64,000 bases of DNA, taken from assembly GCA_049322695.1 (NCBI GenBank), contig JBMORW010000057.1:98170-162169 (forward strand), given 5' to 3'. The notes beneath the pieces are model-generated. The model was not told where the DNA came from and did not search any database. It saw only the letters and a program-made list of their open reading frames with translations. Both the position numbers and the translations under genes were made by a program. Each line of letters starts with the position of its first letter. Position 1 is the stretch's first letter. Source of the DNA: CALGKJ01 sp049322695 (GTDB taxonomy: Bacteria > Bacillota > Clostridia > Lutisporales > Lutisporaceae). This document shows, piece after piece, positions 1 to 9,684 of this stretch.

Positions 1-560
1 TAGGAGAAGAATACTCATATTCAGGTACTTCAGAGTATTATGAAGTCCTAAAACTAAAAAATATAGTTAAAGAAAAAGAGACCATAATAGAGCTTGAGGG
101 TATTTGGGGAAACGGAGCCGGTGAAGAAGAGACAGCCGGCAAGTCATCACTTGCTGCATATAAGAAATATGTAATAAATAGCAATGAGGCTGTAGATGAT
201 TATCTAATAACTCATACAGATAATTCAGGAAAGCTTATCACCAGCAAACACAAAAAGCTGGTATTGCTTAAGCTCCCTCTGCAGACAGGCAATGCATGGA
301 AGTACAAGGCAGCCTTTGACAGCAATGAGTATGATGCTGAAGCCAGCATTATTGATATAAACAATGAGACTGATACTATAACTGTACGAACCAGGCTGTA
401 TGGTATTCCAGGATATGAAAAAAATCCATATATACAATATGATACTCTTCAAAAGTATAATGGAAGTATAAGAACTTCATACAGCACAACTACCATAAAT
501 GATCTGAACATGTTTTTCTTCCATAAATGGATTTATCAGCACTCACCAAGCAGCTTATAA
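1..560 (+). CDS. 5'-truncated protein of unknown function
   Basis: An open frame runs from the window edge (first full codon at position 3) to a TAA at 558-560, giving the last 185 residues of a longer protein. The visible part is rich in Lys, Glu, Tyr and Asn, has no membrane segment, and alternates beta-like stretches (for example ITVRTRLYGIPGY), so it may be the C-terminal part of a secreted or lipoprotein-type beta-rich domain. Internal ATGs are not supported as starts because the frame is open and protein-like upstream of them. It converges with the signalling gene on the other strand and shares a terminator with it. I do not recognise a family. Confidence 0.7.
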   Translation, partial: GEEYSYSGTSEYYEVLKLKNIVKEKETIIELEGIWGNGAGEEETAGKSSLAAYKKYVINSNEAVDDYLITHTDNSGKLITSKHKKLVLLKLPLQTGNAWKYKAAFDSNEYDAEASIIDINNETDTITVRTRLYGIPGYEKNPYIQYDTLQKYNGSIRTSYSTTTINDLNMFFFHKWIYQHSPSSL

Positions 561-570
561 AGTGAGACAA

Positions 571-597
571 ATAAGCGCCGGTTTTTCCGGCGCTTAT
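571..597. terminator. Bidirectional intrinsic terminator
   Basis: An 11-bp perfect stem (ATAAGCGCCGG pairing with CCGGCGCTTAT) closes a five-T loop between two convergent genes. The flanks are A-rich on the left and T-rich on the right, so it can stop transcription from both sides. The stem overlaps the TAA of the minus-strand gene. Confidence 0.85.
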
Positions 598-2330
598 TTC
601 ATAATATCTATAAACAATACTGCCAGTCTAGGATCAAACTGCATACCCGCATTGCGTTCTATTTCCTTCAATGCATCCTCATGGCTCATTGCAGCCCTGT
701 AAGGACGTGTATTTGTCATTGCATCATATGCATCAACTATGGCCATTATTCTGGCACCTATGGGAATAGCCTCACCGGCCAGGCCTCTTGGATATCCTCT
801 GCCATCCCAGCGCTCATGGTGTGTAAGTATATCATCTGCCAAATGTGCATACTCGGGATAAGCAGACGCTATTCTAAAGCCTATTTCACTGTGCTTTCTT
901 ACTGCTTCCCACTCCTCTTCATTTAGAGGACCTGGCTTCGATAATATCTCTGCCGGCACTGCCACCTTGCCTATATCATGTATGAACGCAAGTAGCTTCA
1001 TATCCTCCAGCTTGCTGCTATCAAGCCCCCATGCCTTTGCAAGCATTGTACCTAGCTTTATCATCAATTCCGTATCATGATCCCATTCACCATGCTTCAG
1101 CAGCAGTGCATCAATAATTCTCTTTCTGCTCTTTCTGCCTTCCTTGAGCTTATTGGCATACATAATTGCTTCAGCCTGCTTTATCACCTCAGAAATATCC
1201 TGTTTGGGAGTAAGCTTGGAGGCATGCCCAAGAGCAATGCTCAGCGGTATAGGCTTTAGATCCGCATTGATACTTTCATTAGTTATTCTTTCACAAATCA
1301 TTGCGGCAGTTCGCTCATCAGTATCTGTCAGTATTATTGCGAACTCATCTCCTCCCCAGCGTGACACAATATCCTCGCTGCGGCTGGCTCTTTTCAGTGT
1401 GTTTGCGGCAGTCTGTAAAAGCGCATCTCCGGTATGATGCCCAAATGCGTCATTGGCCAGCTTCAAGCCGTTTACATCGGCTACAATGATGCTGATAGGA
1501 AGCTGACGATCTGTATCCAGCCTAATAAGCTCCCTTTCAAAAAAGGCACGGTTATAGAGCCCTGTAAGCTTATCATGAAAGCTCAGATACCTTATGAGCT
1601 GCTCTGACTGCTTTTTCTCACTTATATCCCTTACATTTGCAAGTATGACATCCTCATGATGAAGTGAGATTCTGGTAAGGAACACCTCAACATCAAAGAC
1701 ACTTCCGTCTCTAGGGCGCTTCGCCTTCCACTCAAACAGCTTGTCCTCACCTGCCAGAACACTTTCCCAGATACCAGCCAGGCTCTCTATGGGATTATTG
1801 ATATCAGACAGATGCCCCACTATGGTCATACTTGTCACTTCATCTCTCGAAATATTGTACATTTCAATCATCTTTTTATTTACATCCAGTATATTACCTT
1901 GCAGATCATGCACTATTATGGCATCATAAACACTGTCAAATATTATCCTCAGATTTTTTTCGGATTCTACCATCAGATTATCTATTACACAGCTTGAGCC
2001 TCCACTTGCTATCACTGTGAAATAATGTTTATTACTATCATCCCCGAAATTATGTACTGTAGTTTGCACATCTACGAAGAATTCATCTCCTGATTTGGAG
2101 GCTAATATAGTCTTATGGTCAACTTCCGAAAGCCTAATAATTTCATCCGTGTGCCTTCCTATACATGCTTCCCTGCTCAAGCCTGTAAAGCTTGCGGCTG
2201 AAGTATTTATATCCGCAATATGTCTGCTGCTGTCAGCAATAACTGCCCCAATCAGCATTTTATCCAAAGCTTCTGATATCCTTTTAAGATTGTTTATAAC
2301 CTCATTTGCTGATATAGGCATAGCTTTCAT
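594..2330 (-). CDS. PAS-PAS-GGDEF-HD-GYP signalling protein
   Basis: This 578-residue cytoplasmic sensor probably makes and breaks cyclic di-GMP. Two PAS domains fill roughly residues 10-120 and 125-245. A GGDEF domain follows (about 250-405) with an intact active-site motif in SRWGGDEFAI. The C-terminal HD-GYP phosphodiesterase domain (about 410-578) shows the HD pair in FIHDIGK and the GYP motif in HHERWDGRGYP. No transmembrane segment or signal peptide is visible, so it senses an internal signal. It is a single-gene unit ending in a shared terminator. Which enzymatic activity dominates cannot be told from sequence; both active sites look complete. Confidence 0.93.
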   Translation of the reverse strand: MKAMPISANEVINNLKRISEALDKMLIGAVIADSSRHIADINTSAASFTGLSREACIGRHTDEIIRLSEVDHKTILASKSGDEFFVDVQTTVHNFGDDSNKHYFTVIASGGSSCVIDNLMVESEKNLRIIFDSVYDAIIVHDLQGNILDVNKKMIEMYNISRDEVTSMTIVGHLSDINNPIESLAGIWESVLAGEDKLFEWKAKRPRDGSVFDVEVFLTRISLHHEDVILANVRDISEKKQSEQLIRYLSFHDKLTGLYNRAFFERELIRLDTDRQLPISIIVADVNGLKLANDAFGHHTGDALLQTAANTLKRASRSEDIVSRWGGDEFAIILTDTDERTAAMICERITNESINADLKPIPLSIALGHASKLTPKQDISEVIKQAEAIMYANKLKEGRKSRKRIIDALLLKHGEWDHDTELMIKLGTMLAKAWGLDSSKLEDMKLLAFIHDIGKVAVPAEILSKPGPLNEEEWEAVRKHSEIGFRIASAYPEYAHLADDILTHHERWDGRGYPRGLAGEAIPIGARIMAIVDAYDAMTNTRPYRAAMSHEDALKEIERNAGMQFDPRLAVLFIDIMK

Positions 2331-2496
2331 CTCCTAAAAATTTAATGGAAAATTATTATCTATATTATATCATTATTAATTTACAAATTGCCACTATATT
2401 TGAAGAACAGCGACATATCACTATTACACCCTCATCAGCCTAACCCTGGCATAAGCTATCTCATTTGAAAGGCAGTTTTTATTATTCTATCCTTCC

Positions 2497-3903
2497 CTAA
2501 AACCTGAAGTACAGGAAGGGGTTATAGGATTGCCCTACCAGATGCATTATTGAAAAAACATATATCAATGCATTGAATGCAATATTGAAATATCCGAAAT
2601 GCAGCTCATCCTCAAGCTTCCACCTGAAGAATCTTGAGTATACTGTTTTTACAACAGGGGTAGACAGCAGCATTGCAAATACTAGGAAATATATGTTGTT
2701 AAGCACTATTACGGTAGAAAAAGCATCCGTCAGCTCTACACTGCCAAAGGAAAACATATGAGTAAAATAGCTTAGTGCATAGTAGGTATCGGTAAAGTAG
2801 AAAAATACCCAGCCCACAAGCACTGCAGCTATAAGATATATATGACTAATTATTTTCGGCAGTCTTTCAAGGAGCTTCAACAGGAACAGCTTCTCAATAA
2901 GCAGCAGTACCCCAAAATACATACCCCATATGACAAAGTTCCAGCTGGCGCCGTGCCACAGACCTGTCAAAAACCATACTATAAATATATTTCTCAGCTG
3001 ATATTTTTTGTTGCCACCCAAAGGTATATATACATAATCCCTGAAAAAGGTACCCAAGGATATATGCCATCTGCGCCAAAACTCAGTAACGCTTTTGGAT
3101 ATATAGGGATAGTTGAAATTCTCCTTATAATGGAAGCCGAACATCATACCCAAGCCTATAGCCATATCAGAGTATGCAGAGAAGTCAAAGTATATTTGCA
3201 GTGCAAAGAATAGTATACCCGCCCAGGAGCCGAAAATTGACAGACTGCCCAGCTCTATGCCCAGTATGCTTTCTGCCACTTCACCGGCTATATTGGCTAT
3301 TATGACCTTTTTAAAAAGTCCTGTTACAAAGCGGTTTATACCCTGTGAAAAATCCCTTGGGTTTTCTCTTCTATTATCTATTTCTTCAGCTATATCCGCA
3401 TACCTGACTATAGGTCCTGCTACCAGCTGATGATAAAGAGTAACAAACATAAGGAATTTTGCAAAGCTTTTTTGAGCTTTTACCTCTCCTCTGTATACAT
3501 CTATGGTATAGGACATGGTCTGGAAGGTATAAAAGGATATCCCAACGGGCAGACTGAAGGTCCTATATGCAAGCTCCAAGCCGCTGATGGCGTTAAAGGT
3601 TTCTACCAAAAAGCCATAATATTTGAAAGACATAAGCAGCAATAGGTTAATACATACCGAAAGCACCAAGCCCAGCTTCTTTATGTACTTGCTGTCTGTC
3701 CTCTCGATCATAAGACCCATTGTATAGTCCAATACCGAGCTGAAAATCAGCAAAGTAACCCATACTGGCTCACCCCAGGAATAAAACAGCAGTGAGAATA
3801 CTATGAGCACAATATTCCTGTACTTATAGTTTTTGAACATAAAATAAAATGCCAAGTTAAGCGGCAGAAAAAAGGCTAAAAATGTTATACTCGAAAATAC
3901 CAT
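2497..3903 (-). CDS. MBOAT-family membrane O-acyltransferase (AlgI/DltB-like)
   Basis: A 468-residue polytopic membrane protein that would carry acetyl groups across the membrane onto an exported polymer. It has the family hallmarks FWRRWHISLG (about 275-284) and the catalytic-histidine segment LWHGASWNF (His317), with about ten hydrophobic helices. The start is ATG, preceded by GAGG that overlaps the stop of the upstream DHHW gene, so the two are translationally coupled. In the AlgI/AlgJ type of system the pair acetylates an exopolysaccharide. No polymer synthesis gene is in the window, so the substrate is unknown. Confidence 0.92.
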   Translation of the reverse strand: MVFSSITFLAFFLPLNLAFYFMFKNYKYRNIVLIVFSLLFYSWGEPVWVTLLIFSSVLDYTMGLMIERTDSKYIKKLGLVLSVCINLLLLMSFKYYGFLVETFNAISGLELAYRTFSLPVGISFYTFQTMSYTIDVYRGEVKAQKSFAKFLMFVTLYHQLVAGPIVRYADIAEEIDNRRENPRDFSQGINRFVTGLFKKVIIANIAGEVAESILGIELGSLSIFGSWAGILFFALQIYFDFSAYSDMAIGLGMMFGFHYKENFNYPYISKSVTEFWRRWHISLGTFFRDYVYIPLGGNKKYQLRNIFIVWFLTGLWHGASWNFVIWGMYFGVLLLIEKLFLLKLLERLPKIISHIYLIAAVLVGWVFFYFTDTYYALSYFTHMFSFGSVELTDAFSTVIVLNNIYFLVFAMLLSTPVVKTVYSRFFRWKLEDELHFGYFNIAFNALIYVFSIMHLVGQSYNPFLYFRF

Positions 3904-3907
3904 TCCA

Positions 3908-5143
3908 TTACCTCATTATATCGTTAAGTTTATTCATATAGGTAGTTTTGGACAATATCTGAGCCGAATTTATAATAAGTACTCTGTCAATTTTCTCGTT
4001 TTCGATTAACTCCAACAGGGACTCATTGTATTTTCTGGGATCAATCATCACTATATTATAATACTGGTTTACAAGAAAAGGAATAAGTGCATTACCATAG
4101 GAATCCTTGATTATCAGCAGATTTTCCTTATCTGCATTTTCAGTCATAATTTTAGAATATCCAAAATCGCCAAAAAGAAATGCATTATATTTGTATTCTG
4201 CTTCTGCAAATTCAGTTTTGATTATGGTATCAAACACTTCTGTGACTTCCTTATCCTCTATTGCATATCTGATCTCATAGCTCAGCTTTGTTTCAGGCTT
4301 ATATACTGTGAAGCTGTCAGGCTTCTTTTTCAGTTCTTCGTATTGCGTCATATTATATATGGAGCCGACGAAATCTTTTATTTCAATCTGCTCATACTCT
4401 TTAAGGCTTGTGGTCTTGATATCCAGTATCTTGCACGCTTCCAAATAGGCATAATACGCACCCAAGCCGGTCCAATGGTGGTCTGTTCTGAAGTATATGT
4501 TTTCTGCCCTGTGGTTTTTCAACTGCTTAAACACATCTATGAGCTTTACTTCCGGATTAATATTGTTCTTAAGCATTTTCATTGCTGAGTATTGATCATC
4601 TGTATATTTTTGATATCTTTTATCTACAAAATACGCCTGGCTTGGGGCAATTAGTACATCCAGCTCCAGCTCTCCTATCAGCTCTGCCAGCTTGTTCAGG
4701 CTCTGAGCATAATACTGTATTGAATCCTCATTGAGCTTATATGCTGTGAAGCCCCTGTCCTTCATCAACACTATTTTGGCTGTATCTGTCTCCCCAAACT
4801 CTATCTCCTGTACCTGTATATCTGCCGGATCGCCTCCTTCATTGAAGCCTCCCGACTGATGTATTATGACTCCCTCGTCCGGCTTATAGCCTCTGAGATT
4901 TCTAAGGCTGTATGTAAAGCTGACTATTCTGTCTCTGAACATAAACCTGTCGGCCAGATACTCATCTATTCCCTCTGCAAGTCTTCCGGAAAAGTATGTG
5001 GATCTGTTAAACTCGGGGAACTCTGCAAGTCGTCTGTTCTCGGCTTCTGAATATAGGTCATTGTTGAAATATATTATATTAAATACAGAAACAGCAAAAA
5101 CTACAATGCAAAACACTATTATGTTCAGCTTATGAACTCTCAA
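3908..5143 (-). CDS. DHHW-motif protein, AlgJ/AlgX-like partner of the MBOAT protein
   Basis: A 411-residue protein with an N-terminal membrane anchor and an extracytoplasmic SGNH-hydrolase-like domain. It carries the family motif TDHHWTGLGAYY in its middle and a late IIKDSYGNALIPF segment that fits the active-site Ser block of AlgJ/AlgX-type acetyltransferases. I place the start at the TTG at 5143, which has an AGAGGTG ribosome site five bases upstream; the upstream TTG at 5170 has none. It directly precedes the MBOAT gene with four bases between them. Role as the acetyl-transfer partner is inferred from family and pairing. Confidence 0.85.
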   Translation of the reverse strand: MRVHKLNIIVFCIVVFAVSVFNIIYFNNDLYSEAENRRLAEFPEFNRSTYFSGRLAEGIDEYLADRFMFRDRIVSFTYSLRNLRGYKPDEGVIIHQSGGFNEGGDPADIQVQEIEFGETDTAKIVLMKDRGFTAYKLNEDSIQYYAQSLNKLAELIGELELDVLIAPSQAYFVDKRYQKYTDDQYSAMKMLKNNINPEVKLIDVFKQLKNHRAENIYFRTDHHWTGLGAYYAYLEACKILDIKTTSLKEYEQIEIKDFVGSIYNMTQYEELKKKPDSFTVYKPETKLSYEIRYAIEDKEVTEVFDTIIKTEFAEAEYKYNAFLFGDFGYSKIMTENADKENLLIIKDSYGNALIPFLVNQYYNIVMIDPRKYNESLLELIENEKIDRVLIINSAQILSKTTYMNKLNDIMR

Positions 5144-5264
5144 ACTAACACCTCTTTTGTATATAGCCAAATTCTACCTTACTATTATACACCAATGAAG
5201 CCCAATGAAACATATGTTTATTTTTCCCTGCATATGAGAATATATAATAACCGTAATATAAGAA

Positions 5265-5297
5265 TAGCTGTACTATCCTTCTATCATAGTACAGCTA
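5265..5297. terminator. Probable intrinsic terminator after recQ
   Basis: A perfect 11-bp inverted repeat (TAGCTGTACTA / TAGTACAGCTA) with an 11-base loop lies between recQ and the DHHW gene. The following minus-strand sequence is only moderately T-rich, so the stop may be weak. Confidence 0.55.
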
Positions 5298-5344
5298 AAT
5301 GTTTGACAAGCTTATTATATGCTTTTTAAAATGGTGTCAGCTGA

Positions 5345-7513
5345 TTAACTTTGAAAACATGATTTTTTACGTTTATACTTATATATCGCAAATTTTATCA
5401 TGGTATAGGTTATTTCCTCCGGCAAAGCTTCTTTGACTGGCTTCAGCCTGTCAGTTCCATGGTCTTCTATTGCATGGAATATTTTCTCCTCATATTCCTC
5501 AGGTATGAAGCATTCATATTCCAGCTGCATCCCATTTTCCAGACAGTCGATGAGATGTCCCTCGATAGTAACCTGTGAGAATCCTCTCTCCTCAGCAATC
5601 TCCTTTACAGACATTCCAGCTGTATAAAGCTCATAGGTCACAAGTTTCGTATCTTTTTTTGGTTCTTTATCAGCCTTCTTTTTAGTCTGCTTTGTGACAA
5701 CTGTTTCAGAAACAGCAATGTTGTTTTCGTTAACATAATCCTTAATAAGTGCTATAAACAGTCTACCATACTTCTCCAGCTTATGCTTGCCCACGCCTGA
5801 TACAGCCAGCATAGCTTCATTATCTGTCGGCAGCTTGCGGCACATATCCTTAAGTGTTGCATCTGAGAATACCACAAAAGGAGGAACCTTATGCTCCTCA
5901 GCAATTTCCTTGCGCAATAAGCGAAGCTTATCAAACAAGCTCTTGTCCACTTTAAGCTCCTCTTTCTGCTTTTTAGGCTGTTCCTTCATAATTATACGTT
6001 TTATTGTAAGCTCTGCTTCACCCTTCAAAAGCTCGTAGGACTTAGGATTTAATGCAAGTACGGGGTATTTATCTCCCCTTATGTCAATATAGCCCTCTGC
6101 TGTCATATAGGCTATGATTTCCTTTATAGTCTCCTCGGGATACTCCCTCATTATTCCATAAGTGGTCAGCTTATCAAAGCCCATATCTCTTATCTTCTTC
6201 ACATTGGATCCCCTCAGTACATCTGTGACTGTACTGCCTCCGAAGCGTTCATTCATTCTTTTTATACATGATAAAATCTTTTGTGCTTCCATTGTGATGT
6301 CGGTGCTTTCAATATCGCTAAGGCAGTTAAGGCAGTTGTCGCATTGCTGTAATATGTCCTTTTCCCCGAAATATTTCAATATATAAGCTCTCAGGCAGCC
6401 ATCGGTATTACAGTAATCAGCCATTTCCTGAAGCTTTTTATACTCTTTGGACTTATCTGTATTTTCACTGCTGTTCTCTATAAGCAGCTTATTGGTCACT
6501 ATATCAGCGGCACTAAATAGAAGTATGCAGTCGGCCTTTTCGCCGTCACGACCTGCTCTACCTGCTTCCTGATAGTAGTTTTCCATGGTCTTAGGCATGT
6601 TGTAATGTATTACATAACGGATATCAGACTTATCTATGCCCATTCCAAAGGCATTGGTAGCAATCATCACCTGAACTTTGTCATTTATAAAATCCTCCTG
6701 GTTTTTGGTTCTTTCATCATCAGTCAAGCCTGCATGATAACGTGTTGCCTTTATACCCTTTTTATTCAGTTTTTCACAAACGCTTTCCACCGTCTTCCGT
6801 GTAGCGCAATATACAATGCCTGCACTGTCATTATTACTCTTTATATAATCCAACAAGAACTCAAATTTATCAGAGGGCTTTCTCACCTCAAAGTACAGGT
6901 TTTCACGGTCAAAGCCCGTTACAAGTATGTATGGGCTGCTGAGTTTAAGCATATCCGTTATATCTGCCTTAACCTCAGGAGTTGCAGTAGCTGTAAAGGC
7001 TGCAACCACAGGACGCTTCGGCAACCTGCTTATCATCTCTGCTATCCTGGTATAGCTGGGCCTGAAATCATGGCCCCACTGTGATACGCAATGTGCTTCA
7101 TCTACTGCAACAAGTGAAATACTAAGAGTGGATAAAAGCTCATAGAAGCCTTCCGTATCCAATCTTTCCGGTGCTATATATATCAGCTTGAATGCTCCCT
7201 GCCGCGCATTTGTCATAATATTTCTATACTCCTGCTGGCTTAGTGAGCTGTTTATAAAGGCTGCTTTGACACCTGTTTCATTAAGTGTGTCTACTTGGTC
7301 CTTCATAAGTGATATAAGTGGTGATATGACTAATGCAGTACCTTCCATAGCAAGTGCAGGCACCTGAAAGCATAAGGATTTGCCAAAACCGGTAGGCATA
7401 ATTCCCAATACATCCTGCCCATCTAAAATGTTATTTATAATAGCTTGCTGTCCGGACTTAAATGAGGAATAACCAAAGTATTCCTGAAGTATATCCATTA
7501 TTTTATCCTTCAA
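5345..7513 (-). CDS. recQ: ATP-dependent DNA helicase RecQ
   Basis: A superfamily 2, 3'-to-5' DNA helicase for recombination and fork repair. Visible parts are Walker A MPTGFGKS (residues 39-46), the DEAH box in AVDEAHCVSQWG (about 140), motif VI in QEAGRAGRDG, the RecQ zinc site (Cys-rich stretch ending CDNCLNC), a winged-helix RQC region, an HRDC domain (KLPTDNEAMLAVSGVG region) and a C-terminal helix-turn-helix extension (SVKEIAEERGFSQVTIEGHL). Length is 722 residues from a TTG at 7513 that sits six bases after AGGAGG. An earlier in-frame TTG overlaps that ribosome site and is not credible. Confidence 0.95.
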   Translation of the reverse strand: MKDKIMDILQEYFGYSSFKSGQQAIINNILDGQDVLGIMPTGFGKSLCFQVPALAMEGTALVISPLISLMKDQVDTLNETGVKAAFINSSLSQQEYRNIMTNARQGAFKLIYIAPERLDTEGFYELLSTLSISLVAVDEAHCVSQWGHDFRPSYTRIAEMISRLPKRPVVAAFTATATPEVKADITDMLKLSSPYILVTGFDRENLYFEVRKPSDKFEFLLDYIKSNNDSAGIVYCATRKTVESVCEKLNKKGIKATRYHAGLTDDERTKNQEDFINDKVQVMIATNAFGMGIDKSDIRYVIHYNMPKTMENYYQEAGRAGRDGEKADCILLFSAADIVTNKLLIENSSENTDKSKEYKKLQEMADYCNTDGCLRAYILKYFGEKDILQQCDNCLNCLSDIESTDITMEAQKILSCIKRMNERFGGSTVTDVLRGSNVKKIRDMGFDKLTTYGIMREYPEETIKEIIAYMTAEGYIDIRGDKYPVLALNPKSYELLKGEAELTIKRIIMKEQPKKQKEELKVDKSLFDKLRLLRKEIAEEHKVPPFVVFSDATLKDMCRKLPTDNEAMLAVSGVGKHKLEKYGRLFIALIKDYVNENNIAVSETVVTKQTKKKADKEPKKDTKLVTYELYTAGMSVKEIAEERGFSQVTIEGHLIDCLENGMQLEYECFIPEEYEEKIFHAIEDHGTDRLKPVKEALPEEITYTMIKFAIYKYKRKKSCFQS

Positions 7514-7594
7514 AGTTAACCTCCTCAAAGTTTAATAGCAATTTCCGAGTAGACTCTCCTTCTAGTGTTCTTCAGTCATATGGACTTTCCTTTA

Positions 7595-8695
7595 TTATAC
7601 TTCAGTTACGATCCTCTTTCTTACATATTCAGAGCAGCACAGAAAGAGCATGGGACCATAGAAAAGCTTAAAGGATATGGTATCCCCTACCTTATAGTCC
7701 TTTTTACTGTCTGTAATATCTGCAATCAGGTGGTCACTGCTGCTTCCAATCAGTTTGATATCGCCGTCTATAGGTATAAGCTTGTCATACATTCCAAAAT
7801 CCTGAGCCCCTGCTGCAATAAGTGCCCTCTTTCTTATTCCCATATCCTTGTAATGCGGAGTATAGCCGAAGGCATCTACAAACAGCTCTCCTATGGGATA
7901 GCTGGGCTTTTCCTTAAGCTCGATTATCTGAGCCGTAAAAAGAAAGGTATCCTGATTCATGCCTTGTATATTGATATTCCACAGCATAGGCAGATCCATA
8001 TTGTTGAGGATTCCTTCCCCTATTCTGAGATTATTTATTTTCGAAGGGATTTTGCCCTCCACGACAAGAGGCAGTGAAGTAGTAGCCCCTCCTGATACTA
8101 TTTCCAGCCTTCTGCCAATTTGCTCCTCTGTTTTATCAGCTGCCTCAGCCAGCTGCTTTAAATTATCCTCCGTAGGCTTTACTGACCCGTAGCAGCCAAG
8201 ATTGGTTCCTATACCCGCCAGTTTGACATATTTCATATCAGCTTCAATGTGGACGGCAGTATCTATAAGCTCTTCCTGTGACATAAAACCTTCTCTCAGA
8301 TCACCAAGATCCAGCATTAGTACGACCTTATGCTTCCTGTTCTGTTCTCTACACTCTTTTTCTATTGCTTCTATTATGTTCAGTTCTGAGTTCAAGCTGA
8401 TATCCGCATACCTCACTACATCCGGTATTTCACACTGCATCGGCAGCCTCAGCAGCATAGTCTCACATTCCTCATGATGCTTCTTGATATCCGTCAGCTG
8501 CTTTACTCTTGAGCTTGCTATCTGCCTGCAGCCTGCCGACAACATCTCCTCTGCTACAGACAGCATACCTCCTGCTCCTTTAAAAACGCCGGTTACGTAT
8601 ATTCCTTTTTTCTCGCAAAGCTCAACTATAACTTTAGCGTTTTCATGTATTTTATCCAAATTTATATCCAGCACCGGATATCGTGCAGCTTTCAT
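7595..8695 (-). CDS. PLP-dependent alanine/ornithine racemase family enzyme
   Basis: A 366-residue fold-type III PLP enzyme. The N-terminus YPVLDINLDKIHENAKVI and the following GVFKGAGG segment, with the putative PLP lysine, match the ornithine racemase (Orr)/YhfX-type branch rather than the classical biosynthetic alanine racemase, where the motif is AVVKANAYGHG. The ATG follows GGAGGTG. It stands alone between recQ and a methyltransferase-like gene, so context does not reveal the substrate. Ornithine, used in clostridial amino-acid fermentation, is the best guess; other amino acids are possible. Confidence 0.8.
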   Translation of the reverse strand: MKAARYPVLDINLDKIHENAKVIVELCEKKGIYVTGVFKGAGGMLSVAEEMLSAGCRQIASSRVKQLTDIKKHHEECETMLLRLPMQCEIPDVVRYADISLNSELNIIEAIEKECREQNRKHKVVLMLDLGDLREGFMSQEELIDTAVHIEADMKYVKLAGIGTNLGCYGSVKPTEDNLKQLAEAADKTEEQIGRRLEIVSGGATTSLPLVVEGKIPSKINNLRIGEGILNNMDLPMLWNINIQGMNQDTFLFTAQIIELKEKPSYPIGELFVDAFGYTPHYKDMGIRKRALIAAGAQDFGMYDKLIPIDGDIKLIGSSSDHLIADITDSKKDYKVGDTISFKLFYGPMLFLCCSEYVRKRIVTEV

Positions 8696-8784
8696 CGCTT
8701 TACACCTCCACTAGTTCTATCAAACCTGTCTTAATACAGTTCATATAAAATGCATATTTGTATTATATGCATTTTATGTGTTTC

Positions 8785-9480
8785 TCACCAAATATATGGT
8801 ATCAGCCTATATCTGACACTCTTACAGTAAGCCTTATATCCGGGCAGCTCTTCCTGCAGTGTTTTATCCTCAAGGAAGGTCCTGATGACTACCAGGACTG
8901 CCATTATAGCTGCGGGTATGAGACTTGCCACTGACCCTAAAGCTAAGGGCAGAGGAAAAGCTCCCGTAAGCATGCCTAAATAGCCCGGATGCCTTACTAT
9001 TCTATAGGGTCCCGTGCTTATAACAGTTTGATTCCTGTCTTTTTGCATTCGCACTGTTCCTTCAAAAAAAGGGTTGTGTAGTATGGGCCACATGGAAAAA
9101 ACAAGTGAAACCAAATACAATGCAATACCCAGGTATAAAAAGCTGAAATTCATGTAAGTCAACCCATTACGTATGTCCAGGCCGGCAGTTATGGGAGTTA
9201 TCAGTATTGCCAGCATAAAAAATAACAATATAATGGGGATGTCCCATTTTTTTGTACCCTTCTTTATTTCTCCCCTCTCATTTGCCAAACCCGGCACCTT
9301 ACTGACAAAAATATATAAGCCGTATAACGAACCGACAAAGTATACTCCTATGTAAATCCAAGCTCTCAATATATCTGCCCTGCCGGCAGCCAAAAAAAAG
9401 GACAATGCAGTGACAAAAAGCCAGCGGAAAGGCGCAGCTGCAGCCCTGATGCCTGATTTGGTCAACTTTGTTTTATCCAT
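8785..9480 (-). CDS. Isoprenylcysteine carboxyl methyltransferase family membrane protein
   Basis: A 231-residue membrane protein with about five hydrophobic helices and the C-terminal ICMT/PEMT-like signature: STGPYRIVRHPGYLG followed by a late EDKTLQEELPGYKAYCKSVRYRLIPYIW. The RHPxY and EExxL elements are the methyl-donor binding parts in this family. In bacteria the acceptor is generally unknown. The start at ATG 9480 follows a GGGGGGAGG run; an upstream extension of ten residues to 9510 is less likely. Confidence 0.85.
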   Translation of the reverse strand: MDKTKLTKSGIRAAAAPFRWLFVTALSFFLAAGRADILRAWIYIGVYFVGSLYGLYIFVSKVPGLANERGEIKKGTKKWDIPIILLFFMLAILITPITAGLDIRNGLTYMNFSFLYLGIALYLVSLVFSMWPILHNPFFEGTVRMQKDRNQTVISTGPYRIVRHPGYLGMLTGAFPLPLALGSVASLIPAAIMAVLVVIRTFLEDKTLQEELPGYKAYCKSVRYRLIPYIW

Positions 9481-9684
9481 AATCCTCCCCCCATTTACTT
9501 TTCCAAACATATTTATTATTATTATACATCTTTTCTATTTACTATAGAATGTTTGTCGCAGCAAAACAAAATACACAGCCCCACAATACTGCAGTCTCAG
9601 CTTGTTTACTTGAGCTTTGATATTACTTATAATATTTCTATAAGCATTCAGTTAGTATAAAGTGCTTGATATGGGGGAGTATCA

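Noticed and set aside
2842..3213. 123-codon plus-strand frame inside the MBOAT gene and similar long antisense frames (for example 6605-7084 and 14501-15604)
   Set aside because: They are antisense to clear genes with full domain matches and have no ribosome sites or families.
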